A stretch of DNA of 64,000 bases from Dimorphilus gyrociliatus (Eukaryota; Annelida; Polychaeta; Dinophilidae): the NCBI GenBank assembly GCA_904063045.1, contig CAJFCJ010000007.1:1394510-1458509 (forward strand), read 5' to 3'. Of the stretch, positions 1-12,462 are shown piece after piece. Both the position numbers and the translations under genes were made by a program. Within the stretch, counting starts at the first letter, position 1; each line of letters opens with the position of its first letter. A model generated the notes under the pieces. The model did no database searches, was not told the DNA's origin, and saw only the letters and a program-made list of their open reading frames with translations.

Positions 1-1
1 G

Positions 2-2226
2 TTGGAAGCTAAATCAAAAGAAAAGCATACTGAAGGTTAGATCACCTTGAAATTGTAAACTATATTTAAATCCGTGCTAAATCACATGTGTTCCCTTCTT
101 CAGGTCCAAAGAAAGTAAAGCAGCCAAAGCTGTCAAGAGAAATTATAGAGAAACATGAGACCGATAGTGAAGAATCTGATATCGAACAAAGTCAGGATGA
201 GGTTGACATAGATTCTGGTGACTCTTCAAAAGACCAAGAAAATGGTGATGTCAAACGTTCGTATATACAAAATTTACGCAGTATCATTGCTAAATCTTCC
301 ATGTTACTTTAACAGTTCCTGGTAGCAGCGTAGCATTTTCGATTCTTACTGACAAATCATTTGTAAACTTAAAGGATGTTGTTTGTGAGGAAACATTAAA
401 AGCTATAAAGGACATGGGATTCGAAAATATGACAGAAATTCAAGCTAAAACTATTCCACCTCTATTAGAGGGACAGTAAGTTGAATAGGTTTTATAATTT
501 TCTGTTCTATAATAGCATCTCATTTTAGTGACTTGATGGGTGCCGCTAAAACGGGAAGTGGCAAAACGTTGGCATTCTTAATTCCAGCCGTAGAGCTATT
601 GCATAAACTAAAATTTATGCCCAGAAACGGTTGGTTACTTTGGTTTAATTATATTAGTTTTTTATTTTGGTATTTTATAAGGCACTGGCGTTATCATTAT
701 ATCGCCAACTAGAGAATTAGCTATGCAAATTTTTGGAGTTGTGAAGGAATTGATGAATCACCATCCTCATACGTACGGTTTGATAATGGGTGGAACCAAC
801 AGACAAGAGGAAGCGAAAAAGATTGCTAAAGGCGTAAATCTTATAGTCGCCACCCCAGGAAGGTTGTTATTTCTATTTTTTTTAAATATTATTTAGAGTT
901 GAGAATATTTTTTTTTCAGACTTCTGGATCATTTACAAAATACTAATCATTTTATGTATAAAAATTTGCAATGTTTGATTATCGATGAGGCTGATCGTAT
1001 TTTGGATATTGGTTTTGAAGAAGAAATGAAACAAATTGTTAAGTTATTACCCAGTAGGTTATCTAATTCTCTTAGTGAGCAAAATTTGTAATAATACTAA
1101 TCGTTGTAGAAAAAAGACAAACGATGCTGTTTTCTGCTACACAAACGCGTAAAACTGAGGATTTAGCAAGAATTTCTCTAAAGAAAGAACCATTATATAT
1201 TGGCGTTGACGACAGTAAAGAAACGGCTACAGTTGATGGTTTGGAACAGGTTTGTTAATGATACGAATTTGGATATGATTGCTAAGCATAATTGTTTACA
1301 GGGCTACGTTATATGTCCTACTGATAAGCGATTTCTATTGCTCTTTACTTTCCTTAAGAAGAATAAGAAAAAGAAAATTATGGTATTTTTAAGTTCTTGT
1401 ATGAGTGTTAAATTCTACAATGAACTATTGAACTATATTGATTTACCAGTTACTTGCATTCACGTAAGTAGTTATCGCTATTAGAAATCTAAATAAAAAG
1501 TTTTATCTCTCCTTCAGGGAAAACAAAAGCAGACCAAGAGAACTCATACTTTTTTCGAATTTTGCAACGCAAAGGAAGCAATTCTCCTCTGTACAGATGT
1601 TGCAGCCAGAGGATTGGATATCCCTATGGTTGATTGGATAATTCAATTTGACCCACCAGATGATCCTTCAGAATACATTCATCGAGTAGGCAGAACTGCC
1701 AGAGGTGAAGGTGGCAAAGGTCATGCTCTTTTAATTCTCCAACCAGAAGAAGTTGGCTTTCTTCGTTACTTGAAGAAAGCTAAAGTTCCTGTTAGTGAAT
1801 TTGAGTTTTCTTGGGCTAAAGTGTCTAACATTCAACCACAACTAGAAAAACTTATAGAAAAAAATTATTTTCTACACAAAAGCGCACAAGAAGCCTATAA
1901 GAGCTATGTTAGAGCATATGCTTCACACAGTTTGAAAAATATATTTGACATAAATGAGCTGGATCTACAGTTGGTAGCTAAGAGTTTTGGATTTAGTGTT
2001 CCTCCCTACGTTGATTTAAGTAAGTGTAATTTTTTCACTGTTAAAATTGAATAAATTAAAAATATTTTGTTCAGATGTACATGCAAGTAAATCTGCCGGA
2101 AGGGTTCGTAAGCGTGGAGGTGGTGGTGGATTTGGATATAAAAAAGATAAGGAACAAAAAAAAGCAAAGATTTATAAAGCTGTTTCGGGTAAAAGAAACG
2201 TAGGTCGAAAACAATTTTCCCGTTAA
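2..2226 (+). CDS. DDX18: ATP-dependent RNA helicase DDX18 (5' end outside window)
   Basis: DEAD-box helicase of the nucleolus, needed in the family for pre-60S ribosome assembly. Ten exons join in frame: 2-35, 104-256, 316-475, 529-629, 682-862, 920-1053, 1110-1249, 1302-1463, 1518-2019 and 2075-2226, giving 572 residues without the N-terminus. Visible motifs are the Q-motif region (GFENMTEIQ), Walker [23 protein letters not shown] written as DEAD in [11 protein letters not shown] (FSATQTRK), and HRVGRTARG in the RecA2 domain. The C-terminal [14 protein letters not shown] block and GGGGFGYKK tail are typical of DDX18. The acidic/Ser-rich N-terminal linker lies in exon 2. Introns are 52-68 bases. 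The gene converges on PSMC5 with 168 bases between stop codons, and an AATAAA lies near 2242. Near identity of motif order to vertebrate DDX18 makes the call secure; the missing start is beyond the left edge. Confidence 0.96.
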
Positions 2227-2394
2227 ATTTATTTACTTTATGAATAAAAATCTGAATTTTTTGTAACTCTTGGTATTTCTTTTTCATAATATATTACCTA
2301 GGGTAGCTACACAGAGGGATAGTACAATTACGATTGTCAGTAACACAATATTTATCCCGCTCCCTAAAAATATATATATATACAAATACACAAG

Positions 2395-3791
2395 TTACTT
2401 CCACAGTTTCTTGATGGACATATTTTTCTCCGAGTCTTTTTGCATAATCTTAGCTACGGCTAGCTCAAAGTCATCCTGGGTCACGTGTACCCGTCTCTCT
2501 CTAAGGGCATACATTCCAGCTTCAGTACATACACCCTTAACCTCAGCTCCTGATGCTCCCGGCATGAGTTCTGCGATTCTTCGTAAATTTATACCTCGTG
2601 TCAAATTCATTCGTCTTGAATGAATTCGTAGAATATCTAATCTAGCCTGTTCGTTTGGAGCAGGAAACTCGATCTTTCTGTCAATTCTTCCTGGACGAAG
2701 TAAAGCTGAATCTAATATATCAATTCTGTTTGTTGCCATTATAACCTTGATATTTTGTTTTGGTTCAAAACCATCTAACTGATTAAGAAGTTCAAGCATG
2801 GTTCTTTGAACTTCACTATCACCACCGCCTGAACTGCCACTCTCGATTCTCGTGGAGCCTATGGAATCGATTTCGTCCATAAAAATGATTGAGGGCGCAT
2901 GTTCTCTGGCCATTACAAAGAGTTCTCGAACCATCCTCGATCCTTCACCAATAAACTTTTGAACGAGTTCAGAACCCGAAACCCTAATGAATGTACAATC
3001 GGTGTGATGAGCTACAGCTCTGGCCAGCAGGGTTTTACCAGTTCCAGGAGGACCGTAAAGTAAAACACCTTTAGGCTGAGCTATACCCAGAGCTTCAAAT
3101 AACTCTGGATGTTTTACGGGCAATTCAATAACTTCTTTTATTTCTTTTATTTGTTTATCCAAACCACCAACAAGTTCATAAGTAGAGTCAGGAACTTTTT
3201 CCACCATCATTAAGCTTACAAGAGGATCAACTTTGCTTGGTAATACTTTGTGTAAAGTATAAGAGTCGTTGCGGAGGGCTACGCGAGCACCAGCCGTCAA
3301 TGAGGGTATGTTGATTGACTTATCAACATCGACGACAAATTTTCCCTCAGGATGAACCTTTACAAGTACTTTACTTTTATCCATTGGCCTAACAACTTCT
3401 CCTACGTAAGATCCTTGTTCGTGTAAAAGACCTAATTCTTCCCTAAGCAAACGAACTCTAGCGTTTAATTCATTCCTTTGAGCCTCCAATCTTCTAACAT
3501 TGTGTGTTCTATCTGATAGTTCTCTGTTCATCTCATCCATTTTGGAGATATAGTACTTTTTTAGACCGTCTGTGGCCGGAACATCATCAACTTCCATCTA
3601 TGATAAAACGAATTAAGGTTTTGTACGAAACAAAGAAAACCACTCTCTGATGAGAAGCATCAATGTAAATTAAATTATTTCTCTACGGTCAATCGTAATA
3701 TATGACGTAAACATATGTCGTTTTTATATAAAATTCATTAGTATATAATGAAATTAAAGAGAAATATTGTGCTTACCTTATTGCTCGTCAT
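2395..3791 (-). CDS. PSMC5: 26S proteasome regulatory ATPase subunit 8 (Rpt6)
   Basis: One of six AAA+ ATPases of the proteasome base ring, which unfolds substrates and opens the 20S gate. The main exon is 2395-3597. A tiny first exon at 3777-3791 reads ATG ACG AGC AAT AAG and ends at a gtaagc donor; its acceptor, tcatag, lies directly before 3597. This adds MTSNK and gives 405 residues, against 406 in human. Visible in order: N-terminal coiled coil (about 10-65), OB domain ([13 protein letters not shown]), Walker A GPPGTGKT, Walker B FMDEID, sensor MATNR, arginine finger LRPGRIDRK, and a C-terminal NMSIKKLWK tail. Starting at the internal Met at 3597 would give a slightly short N-terminus, so I prefer 3791. 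It is divergent from RELCH and convergent with DDX18. Function follows from very high family conservation. Confidence 0.96.
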
Positions 3792-3882
3792 GATTCCGGC
3801 GTTCAAGAAAACGAAATTTGTCTACGTCATATCCGCTGATATAGGGATTCTCCGGGCTAGCCCCTAGCCGCCTGACTCACAA
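3792..3882. promoter_or_regulatory. bidirectional promoter of PSMC5 and RELCH
   Basis: Only 91 bases separate the start codons of the divergent PSMC5 and RELCH genes. The stretch is more GC-rich than its surroundings (ctccgggctagcccctagccgc) and has no coding frame. It must hold both core promoters and both 5' UTRs unless the transcripts start inside the flanking genes. Function is inferred from position; no TATA box is visible. Confidence 0.6.
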
Positions 3883-6800
3883 ATGGCGAACACCAACCCT
3901 TTTAGTGAAGAAGATTTATCGACTCAGGAGGAAGAAGTACAAGAAAACTCATCTCATGAATCTAGTCCAATAAATGAACGAATAAGCTGGGATCATATTG
4001 CACGGAAATTGCTAGAGGAACAATACCTTCTGACTGCTTTAGAGTTACATACAGAATTGATTGAGGCGGGTAGAGAAAATTCAAAGCTGAGAGATTTTTT
4101 CTCAAATCCAGCTAATTTCGAGAGAACAAGACAAACGGACTTTCCTAATACAACGTTACGTGAGTTAGATCGCGAATCTTGATTATCTCTATGTATAATT
4201 AATTGCAGCCAGGACATCAAGTTGTCAGACATTTGATTCTTTGGATTTCGCCCGATACTCGGATGATGGTGAGCGTCAAGAAAGTGATAAAGTAGCCGTC
4301 TTAGAATTTGAGTTAAGAAAAGCCCAGGAAACTATTCGATCGTTAAGAGCAGCCTTGACAAAAACTGCTGAAACAGAAACAGAATTGTTAACATCTCCTG
4401 ACGCTTCAAACAATAAAATCACTGAAGCAGCAATTGAAGATGAGGAGTGCATTAAACCTTACGAAAAACGTGCTATCAATTTTCTTGTTAATGAATATTT
4501 ATTAAGTCACGATTATAAAATAAGTTCTGTTACTTTTTGTGAAGAAAATGAAAATCAAGATTTTGACGATTGGGATGATGTTGGCCTAAATGTTTCGAAG
4601 CCACCAAATTTATTACACTTATATCGTGATTACGGGCATCATGCAATAGAAGTTGTGGAAAAGATTGATAATAGCACTACAGCGGATCTTGATAGCGAGG
4701 AAATTTTGAAAAAAGACGAAATAATTACGCATCTAGTAAGTTACTTTTTCGAATCGATACTGGTTCGACTATATATCAAATTTTTAATAATTATTCCTTT
4801 ATAAAGAATGATAGAATAACTAATTATGAAGAGAGAATAGAAACAATGCAAACAGAAAATGAATTTCTCAGTCACCGATTAAAATCATCTGAAAAGTAAT
4901 TTAATTTTAAATTTATTTGAAATTGAAGGATTACTATTATTTATATAATTCACAGAGATAATCAAATAACTAAATTTTCTGCTACATCAACACCTGCTGT
5001 TAGTCCAATTAAACCGTCCATTAATCAGACCAAAACCGACTCAATAGTAGCAAACGCTGGAAGCGATATACAATTTGAAAATTCTGCAAAAGAAACAATT
5101 GAACAAACACCTGATTCAAGTTATAGTAAAAATGACTCTTGGGAAGCTATCAATCAAACTATACCAGAGTCATTCTCTAAAATATTATTTCAATCAGCTT
5201 TCTACTCACCTCACGACAATCGTATTGTGAATGAAGTTACAGCTGTAAGGGATAATGATGATGTTATCCCTATGCTAGGTCGATGCTTGCCACACATAGT
5301 CCCAAATGTATTACTCAATAAGAGAGAAGTAAATCTTTGTCAATAAATCGCAATAGGATGACTATAATTTATCATTTTCTTTTATAGGAACTTATTCCTG
5401 TTATCTTAGCTGCTGCCAGTCTCCATTCGGATTCTAAAGAAAGAGATAAATTATTAAATATTCTTTTTAATCTTATTAAAAAGCCTGATAGTCAACAAAG
5501 GCAGATCATTCTAACTGGATGTATTGCCTTTGCCAAAAATGTTGCCTATTCAAGATTAGAGAACGAGCTGCTACCACAGTGTTGGGAGCAAGTAAGGCAT
5601 TTTATAAATTCATTAAATATGTAAATAGTTTAAAAACGTCTGTTCATTTGTAGATCGGTCATAAATACTTCGAACGCAGGATGCTAGTTGCCGAAGCATG
5701 TGGAGCGTTGGTTCCGTATTTTTCGGTATGAAATTATAAAACATCGTTTTCCCAACAAGTGCAATCATAAATATTGGAAATCTATTATTTTTTAGAACGA
5801 ATTACGAAGCTCTTTAGTTTTATCGATTTTGCAACAAATGTTAGATGACAAGAGTGACGAAGTAAGAGAAACGAGCGTTCGAAGTTTATCATTACTTTTC
5901 GCTTTCATTCAAGATGAAGGAAAATTTGGACAGGTTTACTTTATGCGCTAACTTTTTAGAATTCCACTGAGAATACAGTTATACTTATTGCACACAGGCT
6001 GGCGAAATGCTTCGAAGAGGTTTACTCGATAAAAGTGAAAATGTTGTTAAAGTTTCAAAAGAGCTGATGCTGCCAACTTACGGCCTCTGGGCTATTTCCC
6101 TCAATAAACTATCCGAAGTTATTCAAACCTATTTTGATTATTTACAAGATGTTATCCGAGTGAGTTGAATCAAAATAGTAATTTATAAATTCTTAATTGA
6201 TTTTAGATAATATTTTCTTTTTTATTCTTTTTATTTACATTCAATTCTACAAAAAACCAAAAAAAAATTTATCTGTACTTTTTTTTTTTGCTTTTTATAT
6301 ATAATTAACTAGAGAGTAGAATATTCTTTAAATAGAACTAAGGTAAGGTAGCGTGCATCTATAAATCAAATTTATAAAAGCTTCTGCTTTAATTTTGAAA
6401 GTTTCAGTAATATAAAGCACGCTTTAGCTGAAATAAAATTACCAACTGTTTTTCCTCCAGTAATATTATATCATTTTACAGACTGCGCTGGCTACCCAAG
6501 TGGCGTCGAATAGTCAAACTCTACCAATCGATACCGGAAAATTTGGTAGATGGATAGATGCTTTGGAAGAATATATACCACTCCTGTTCTCATTAGTTAT
6601 AACTTCCGCTCCCTTCTTAGATAAAATATCTGACGAGCCAGAGAACGACAACGAATATCACCTTCTAGACGATAGATCCACATCTAATTGTCAATTATTG
6701 CAATTAGACACAATTATTGGTAGCAAATCTCGAACAGTTAAGCTATTAGCAAAATATGAAGAGTATATATCAGAAGAGTGGTACGATAGTTGGAAAGAAT

Positions 6801-9800
6801 TTTCATGGGTAGTTGATGATCTGTAAGAAAATAGTAAAATTTCTCGTTTTTCGATTCTAACTATTGACAATTTAACCTTACAGTTTACCGCAATTAATCA
6901 ATGTCGTAAAAACTGTGAGTGATGAGGTGGATTTTGTTGTCGATTCTTTTTGCTCATATTGCCGTACTCTATGCAAAAATTTTGGCTTTACTTTTGTTAA
7001 CACGAAGGTTACCGACATATTAATAGTTTTTTTTTTATTTTTCTATATAAACAATATAAATTTGTTTTTACCCTACAGATATTACCTAAATTTGAAATGA
7101 TGTTTAGTATTCCCAATGATCAAATTGGTTTGTTAGGATAGAATTCAATTAATATAACTTATATTAACATTTAAATATTACAGAATCAATAATATGCAAT
7201 AATCATAGTGTTTATCACAAATGTGCCCTACCTGTATATACTTATTCAATTCTATGCACATTCTTATCAGTTAGTATAAGTTTTAATTAGAAAAATTTTA
7301 ATATATATTTTAATCAATTAATACTTAATGTATTAAAAAAATTCATTAATCTTCTCTAATTCTTTAATCCCATGATTCTTTTTAATAGAAATACGAGAAT
7401 AAGTTATCAAAATTCTTAAGCCGAACCTTAGAAATGGTTGCGGAGAATGGTGCCAATCCTCAATCACTACTTTCAACTTTCGCTCAGTTATCGTTAGTAT
7501 TTTATTTACTACGATGTCAATATTGATAATTTCAATTAATTATTTATAGATTTTTATATACATATTAATATAAAAAAAACTATAGTATTAAATTAATCAA
7601 GTTTATTATGAGAGTTATTACCATAAAATTTATTTAACAATTGTCATTTTATATAGACACGACTCAAACGTACATGATTTGCTTTTAATTGTTCTCTGGG
7701 AAGCCGTTGTTCATTCATCACTTAAAGTTCGCTCATTGTCTGCTAAAGTCTTCGAAGTAAGTCGTTTTTTCAAATTAATTTCTTGATTTAAACAATTTTC
7801 CACCTCAGAATTTAAAATCTAAAAGTTTTCCTTTTTATCCCTTAAGGGTTTATTGAAAAGAATGTCTCCGGCAAATATATCTAATCGTATCATTCCAGCA
7901 CTGGTCACTTTATCCTCGGATCCAGAGATGTATCTATTTCACCCATGAATAATTTTCTTCTTGACTTACACGTAATACATACAAAACATGTTTTCAAAAC
8001 AGGTCTGTAAGGAGAGCTACAATATCACCTTTGACATCCATAATAGAAACTGTATCATCTAGAGAGGTAATGGGTATTAATAAGAAAAGATATTTTTTTC
8101 TCATATGAACTTTATTAAAGGTTTTAGATAAGGTTCGTCTACAACTTCAATCTTTTATGGATGATAATCTTTACGAAGGAGAGCATCTATTACAACTAGA
8201 GCTGATCCATTCACTGGCTCGTGTTGTACCAAACGCTGACGCAAATTTTCGGGATGAGTGTAAGTACTCAATAATTATTGTAAATGTCAACTGACAAGAG
8301 ATAGCGCTGAAAGCTATTCAGGCTTTTTTCATTATAAAGATATTGCGCTAATTAGGAGAGTTCAGTTTCTCGGAAAGGTAGAATAGGATTAGATGTCCTA
8401 AAAATGCTAACTGCACGATTCTGTCTTGTAGATCGGATTAGTATAATATAACGGAGAAATTGCCTCCGGAAATTACTATTTGCGACAAGGTAGATGAAAA
8501 ATTTTCCACTTACGTATATACCCTCAAGTGTTTGGGTTATCGCATCAGCAATTAAAATATTTTTATCTTCATTTTCCGACCATGAAGTAGATTTCAGTCT
8601 TTCCATAACATTCATTAGCATTCGAAATCCCAATCTCGGAGTAACAAATAAAAGAAAAAAGATACATAAAGATAATGCAGTGGTCTCGAGGTTATGCAAT
8701 CCACTCGGTAGAAGTAAATATTTTATCTGGCTATTTAATTTTCTTTTGTTCCTTAAATTTCTACAGCAAACAGTAAGCGAACAGATTGTAACAAAAAAAG
8801 GTAAAATATCTTGTATAAGAATGGCCAAAAGTGGTGAAATGAATTTTTGAAAATATTCACTATGATGATGTCCAGTATTTGTAATAAGACAAACGTAACT
8901 TTTCTCGTTTTTGGTATTCTTAATTAATTGTAGTTCAAATAGCCAAAAGTATTGGGAATTCAATAGAATAAGTATAACTATTAAAAATAATATTACAGTT
9001 CGACATTGCTCCAACTTTAATTTATTTTTGCTTGGACATCTTCCAATAATAGTTGCGTGCACAACGAAACAAATCGCCAACCACTTACTCATATGAAAGG
9101 TTAAATTTAAAATGAACGGATATATTTTACATACAGCAGCATTGCTATTTGTAAGTTTTGTAGAAAGGTCCGAGTGAATGGTATTAGCTAACCATTTATT
9201 ACCAAATTCTAGAATGAGTACAACGCTATCGATTGCAGCTGTAGAAGTAGTAAAAGTTTTTATGTTAGAGAGATAAACAGAATATCTGATAACTATAATT
9301 GAACAGCTATAGAAAAAACATGCTAACTAAATCGTTATTAATACGAACCCAGAAAAACCAAATAAACGTAAGTTGCCGAAACTAAATTGATTAGTTTGAT
9401 GAGTGCCAAAACTCCCAGGAAACAAGTTATGCAGCCTATAAATAATAGACATGGAAAAACGTACTTATATATAAGAAACACAATGCCTTCCTCCTCGGCT
9501 GAATAGTAATTATGATAAAGTCTTAATAAGTCTTCCTCACTCAGAGAGTCTATGGCGTTAGCATCGGGGAAAATTTTACTTAAGTTAAGCATTTCATCTA
9601 ACGCCTTCACGAAAAATGAGCGAATGACAGGAGCGACCTCTCTTTATAGATTTTTCCTCATTTATACTTCGCCAGCTGGAAGGATAGCTCTGTAATGCAT
9701 CGTAATTACGGATGCCTTTTTGTTTACTTAAATCGTGGCCTGAATTTTAGCAATTCCCATGCCACTTATTAACTGTTTATCATTTCAAGGTGATTTATAA

Positions 9801-12311
9801 GGAAGATGTAGAACTAATTAGGCAATTTCCATAGATAATTTTCCATTACAATAGTATTCATACAGTATACTGTATTGTATTATTATATAATTATATACAA
9901 TATAATAAATTTTATATAGTATATCGTATAAATAATAAGTTTCTATAAAGAAATAGATATAGTAGTTATCTAGTACAATTATTATTTTTTCGAAAAATAT
10001 TTCAATTCTACTTCATAATTGATTTTTTCCCAGAATTAGAATTTTTACTTTATATCAATTCGCGATCGGTTAGCTTCTAATTATCATGATGAGATATCAC
10101 ATGTCAATAATACGGATGGCGATGAAGATAATGAAGAACAATTTAATATAGGTTTTTACATTTTTTTTTTCTTTATTCCATTATACTATCTTTTAGATAA
10201 AAAAAAGATTCATGGTAGAAAAGAAAGGAAAGTATATTATGAATAAATACGTAATTTTAATAAAATAGCCAAAAAACTAATAGTATTTATAAAGAGACGA
10301 CATTATTAATAAAAACAAGTTTGGAAAGAAAGTAAAATAATTATATTAGATAAAAATATCACTTGATATTTTGCAATTTGAATGAACTTTGTGAGTTGGA
10401 CATCTTTTAACATCTGTTTCAGAGCTGAAAACTGTTTGCTCTCCTGGTATTTGAGGCCTAGTATTCTTCCATTGACTTATCATTTTTAAGATTGTCGTGA
10501 CGATCGCCATCTGACGGAAAGTTGCTCTAAATACTCCGCTTGTAGTTAGAAGTAATACGAATTTTAACCCAAAAAATACTCCTTCACTTGTCATTGTTAA
10601 GGAATGAAAAAGAACGGCCGAATCATACTCTTGCATATTGTAATGTTCCACATAATACTTGAAGAGCGAATAAGTTACTTTAGGGGTAATTAAAAGAGTA
10701 TAGGCAAGACCAATAGCTATTAAAGAACCTTGAAGTTCGTAGACACCTAATGGTCTAATGCTAAATTTGTAGTCAGCCAACGGTTTGTCCCATTTTGTTA
10801 GCCTTCCGTGCAAAGTGATTATTGTCCCGGCTAAAATGATTAGAAGTGGGATCACATCGCCGACTGTAAAGTCGATTATTGGCCAGATAATATGTGGGAA
10901 GTTACTTAGATGTTGATTTGTGGAATAATTTTGCTTGAAACGGCAAATAAATTGAGTACAAGAGCGATTAACGAACAGTTCAAAGGACCAAAAGTAGTGA
11001 GCATTTAAAAAAATGATAACAACCATAAGTAGGTGGACAATCGCTTTGCAGCCTTCGACTGTATTGGCAATGGGAACCCTTCTCCTGGACCTCAATGCGC
11101 AATCCAAAACTGCAAGTACGAGAGCCCAACGACCCAGATAAAAGAAGAAATTAAATATTAATGGATATATTTTACAAGATAAATCCGTCTTGACAAGAAC
11201 TAAAACGTTAACATCCAAATAAAATGTAGTAGTTACCCATTCGTTGACTATTCGAATAATTATAACACCAATATCCATAAAACACGTTGTTGTAAGATAA
11301 ATGTATGTTGGTGAAACTATATTGTGCAAACTAAACGAAGTTATTAAAAGTAAGAGGTTAGTGAGTATTCCAATAATCGCTATAAATGGTAGTAAATAGG
11401 TATAACACACTGAAGAAATAGTTTGTTCGATTGGTTCGTCGAAAAAATCCTCTAGTTCCGAATCTTCTATGGAGGTATTTATTGATGATAAATCAGGCAG
11501 TGTTGCCCATAGAAAACAGGAATAATCTTTAATACGTAACCCTGGACAAAATCCAGGCAGAGAAAAGCTATCGCCTACCATTTAAACTCCGCTCTATATG
11601 CTTTTTACTCCTCTTTAGTTGTTGTGAAACTACCAGAAACAATTTCAAGTGTTTTAAAGATTAAAATAAATAAAAAAAAACGTGTTGTACAATGGTACAA
11701 CAGGTGTTTTTTTAATTTACAAAGTTAATGAATGATATTTTTATTGCTTTTTAGTTGTACTACCGAGAATGGCAGTAATGGCAGCGACAAATAACCATAA
11801 TGCAGATGAGGCAAAACGATTTGAAATAGCAATGCAATTATTTGAAGCCTATAGCTCGCTATCATGTTGTGGTAATTACAGCCAATAAGATTTATTTTTG
11901 TTTTTTTCTTTATTTTAAGTTTGAAATGAATCCAGGAAAAGTAATTGTGTTTTATACTTACTTATTTTTTACGTTTAGTCATGAACGAACAAGTCGCGGG
12001 AGAATTTTTGCTACCTGGATTAGTTTGCGTTCAGCGTGATATCGCGCAATTAGCTCCAGATCGAGTAGATATTGTTCAGTCCTTGCTCCGCGACGTGCAA
12101 GATCGGTTATCCACGTCTGATCCGTAAGTATATGCATTATTGACATGAAAGCTAGATTCTAATTTATTACTTTTTCCTCCCTCGTGAATTTTCATTCAGG
12201 CGTTTTGCAACATCTACATCCTTTGGTGATATGGGCGTTACATCAAAAATGTTTAACACTTTTAAAGACCTCAAAGATCGTTCAGGATCAAAATTATTTG
12301 GAAAAAAATGA
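3883..12311 (+). CDS. RELCH: RELCH: RAB11-binding protein with LisH, coiled coil and HEAT repeats
   Basis: RELCH links RAB11 recycling endosomes with the trans-Golgi for cholesterol transfer in vertebrates. Twenty exons join in frame: 3883-4159, 4209-4735, 4807-4895, 4956-5328, 5388-5591, 5654-5725, 5796-5933, 5998-6159, 6482-6822, 6884-7007, 7079-7127, 7184-7269, 7389-7492, 7657-7756, 7847-7929, 8003-8066, 8121-8259, 11755-11871, 11979-12123 and 12200-12311. Total 1101 residues (vertebrate about 1216). LisH lies near residues 35-75 (LLEEQYLLTALELHTEL) and a second LisH-like block carries KRAINFLVNEYLLSH; coiled coil follows, then HEAT repeats including MLGRCLPHIVPNVLL. The C-terminal exons encode LFEAYSSLSCC and FLLPGL, matching the family end. 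Intron 17 (8260-11754) is about 3.5 kb and holds two antisense GPCR genes. Without recognising exons 18-20 the gene would wrongly end near 8290. Confidence 0.93.
8352..9610 (-). CDS. divergent orphan GPCR nested in RELCH intron 17 (copy A)
   Basis: Predicted seven-helix receptor, ligand unknown. Two exons: the first runs from ATG at 9610 to about 9345, the second from about 9306 to 8352. The most open join uses a gtattaat donor near 9344 and a ctatag acceptor near 9307, leaving a roughly 38-base intron; the exact boundary is uncertain. The frame upstream of the second ORF runs through to LTFHMSKWLAICF without stops. Helix-like segments include FPCLLFIGCITCFLGVLALI, VILFLIVILILLNSQYFWLF, ILPFFVTICSLTVC and ALSLCIFFLLFV. 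Blocks such as SATYVYL, AVCKIYPFILN, NSQYFW and LEGIYVSGKFF align with the neighbouring receptor at 10346-11581 (SPTYIYL, SCKIYPLIFN, NAHYFW, SEGVFFGLKFV), so the two are tandem paralogues. No DRY or NPxxY motif is visible. Rhodopsin-like, peptide-receptor-like origin is inference. Confidence 0.7.
10346..11581 (-). CDS. divergent orphan GPCR nested in RELCH intron 17 (copy B)
   Basis: Single-exon, 411-residue predicted receptor on the strand opposite to RELCH. An acidic extracellular N-terminus (about 1-55) is followed by seven hydrophobic segments: YLLPFIAIIGILTNLLLLIT, YLTTTCFMDIGVIIIRIV, LIFNFFFYLGRWALVLAVLD, CKAIVHLLMVVIIFLNAHYF, DVIPLLIILAGTIITL, LIAIGLAYTLLITP and LTMTSEGVFFGLKFVLLL. 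TM1 keeps the rhodopsin-family GxLxN pattern (IIGILTNLLL), and Cys before TM3 (LSCKIYP) could pair with an ECL2 Cys. The DRY motif is replaced by LDCALRSRRR and NPxxY by GLKFVLL, so coupling may be unusual. The cytoplasmic tail has Cys and Ser/Thr. The paralogue lies 0.7 kb downstream at 8352-9610. Single-exon structure contrasts with the intron-rich host gene and is compatible with insertion by retrocopy. Ligand unknown. Confidence 0.8.
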   Translation of the reverse strand: MVGDSFSLPGFCPGLRIKDYSCFLWATLPDLSSINTSIEDSELEDFFDEPIEQTISSVCYTYLLPFIAIIGILTNLLLLITSFSLHNIVSPTYIYLTTTCFMDIGVIIIRIVNEWVTTTFYLDVNVLVLVKTDLSCKIYPLIFNFFFYLGRWALVLAVLDCALRSRRRVPIANTVEGCKAIVHLLMVVIIFLNAHYFWSFELFVNRSCTQFICRFKQNYSTNQHLSNFPHIIWPIIDFTVGDVIPLLIILAGTIITLHGRLTKWDKPLADYKFSIRPLGVYELQGSLIAIGLAYTLLITPKVTYSLFKYYVEHYNMQEYDSAVLFHSLTMTSEGVFFGLKFVLLLTTSGVFRATFRQMAIVTTILKMISQWKNTRPQIPGEQTVFSSETDVKRCPTHKVHSNCKISSDIFI

Positions 12312-12412
12312 AACATTCCCATCTCTTTTCAATTTATATGAAAAATGAAAAAATTTATTTATAGGCTTATACTTTTTTAACACTTAGCCATTTTTCAAAC
12401 ATTCCCTTATAC

Positions 12413-12424
12413 ATATATATATAT

Positions 12425-12460
<36 letters not shown>
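12413..12460. repeat. (TA)n microsatellite in RELCH 3' region
   Basis: Nearly pure alternating T and A, broken by a few extra bases; a second tract lies at 12583-12612. Confidence 0.9.

Positions 12461-12462
<2 letters not shown>

Noticed and set aside
8260-8300. RELCH stop codon just after exon 17 (reading through the donor)
   Set aside because: The family's C-terminal exons are found in frame at 11755-12311, and the exon 17 donor is strong (gtaagt).
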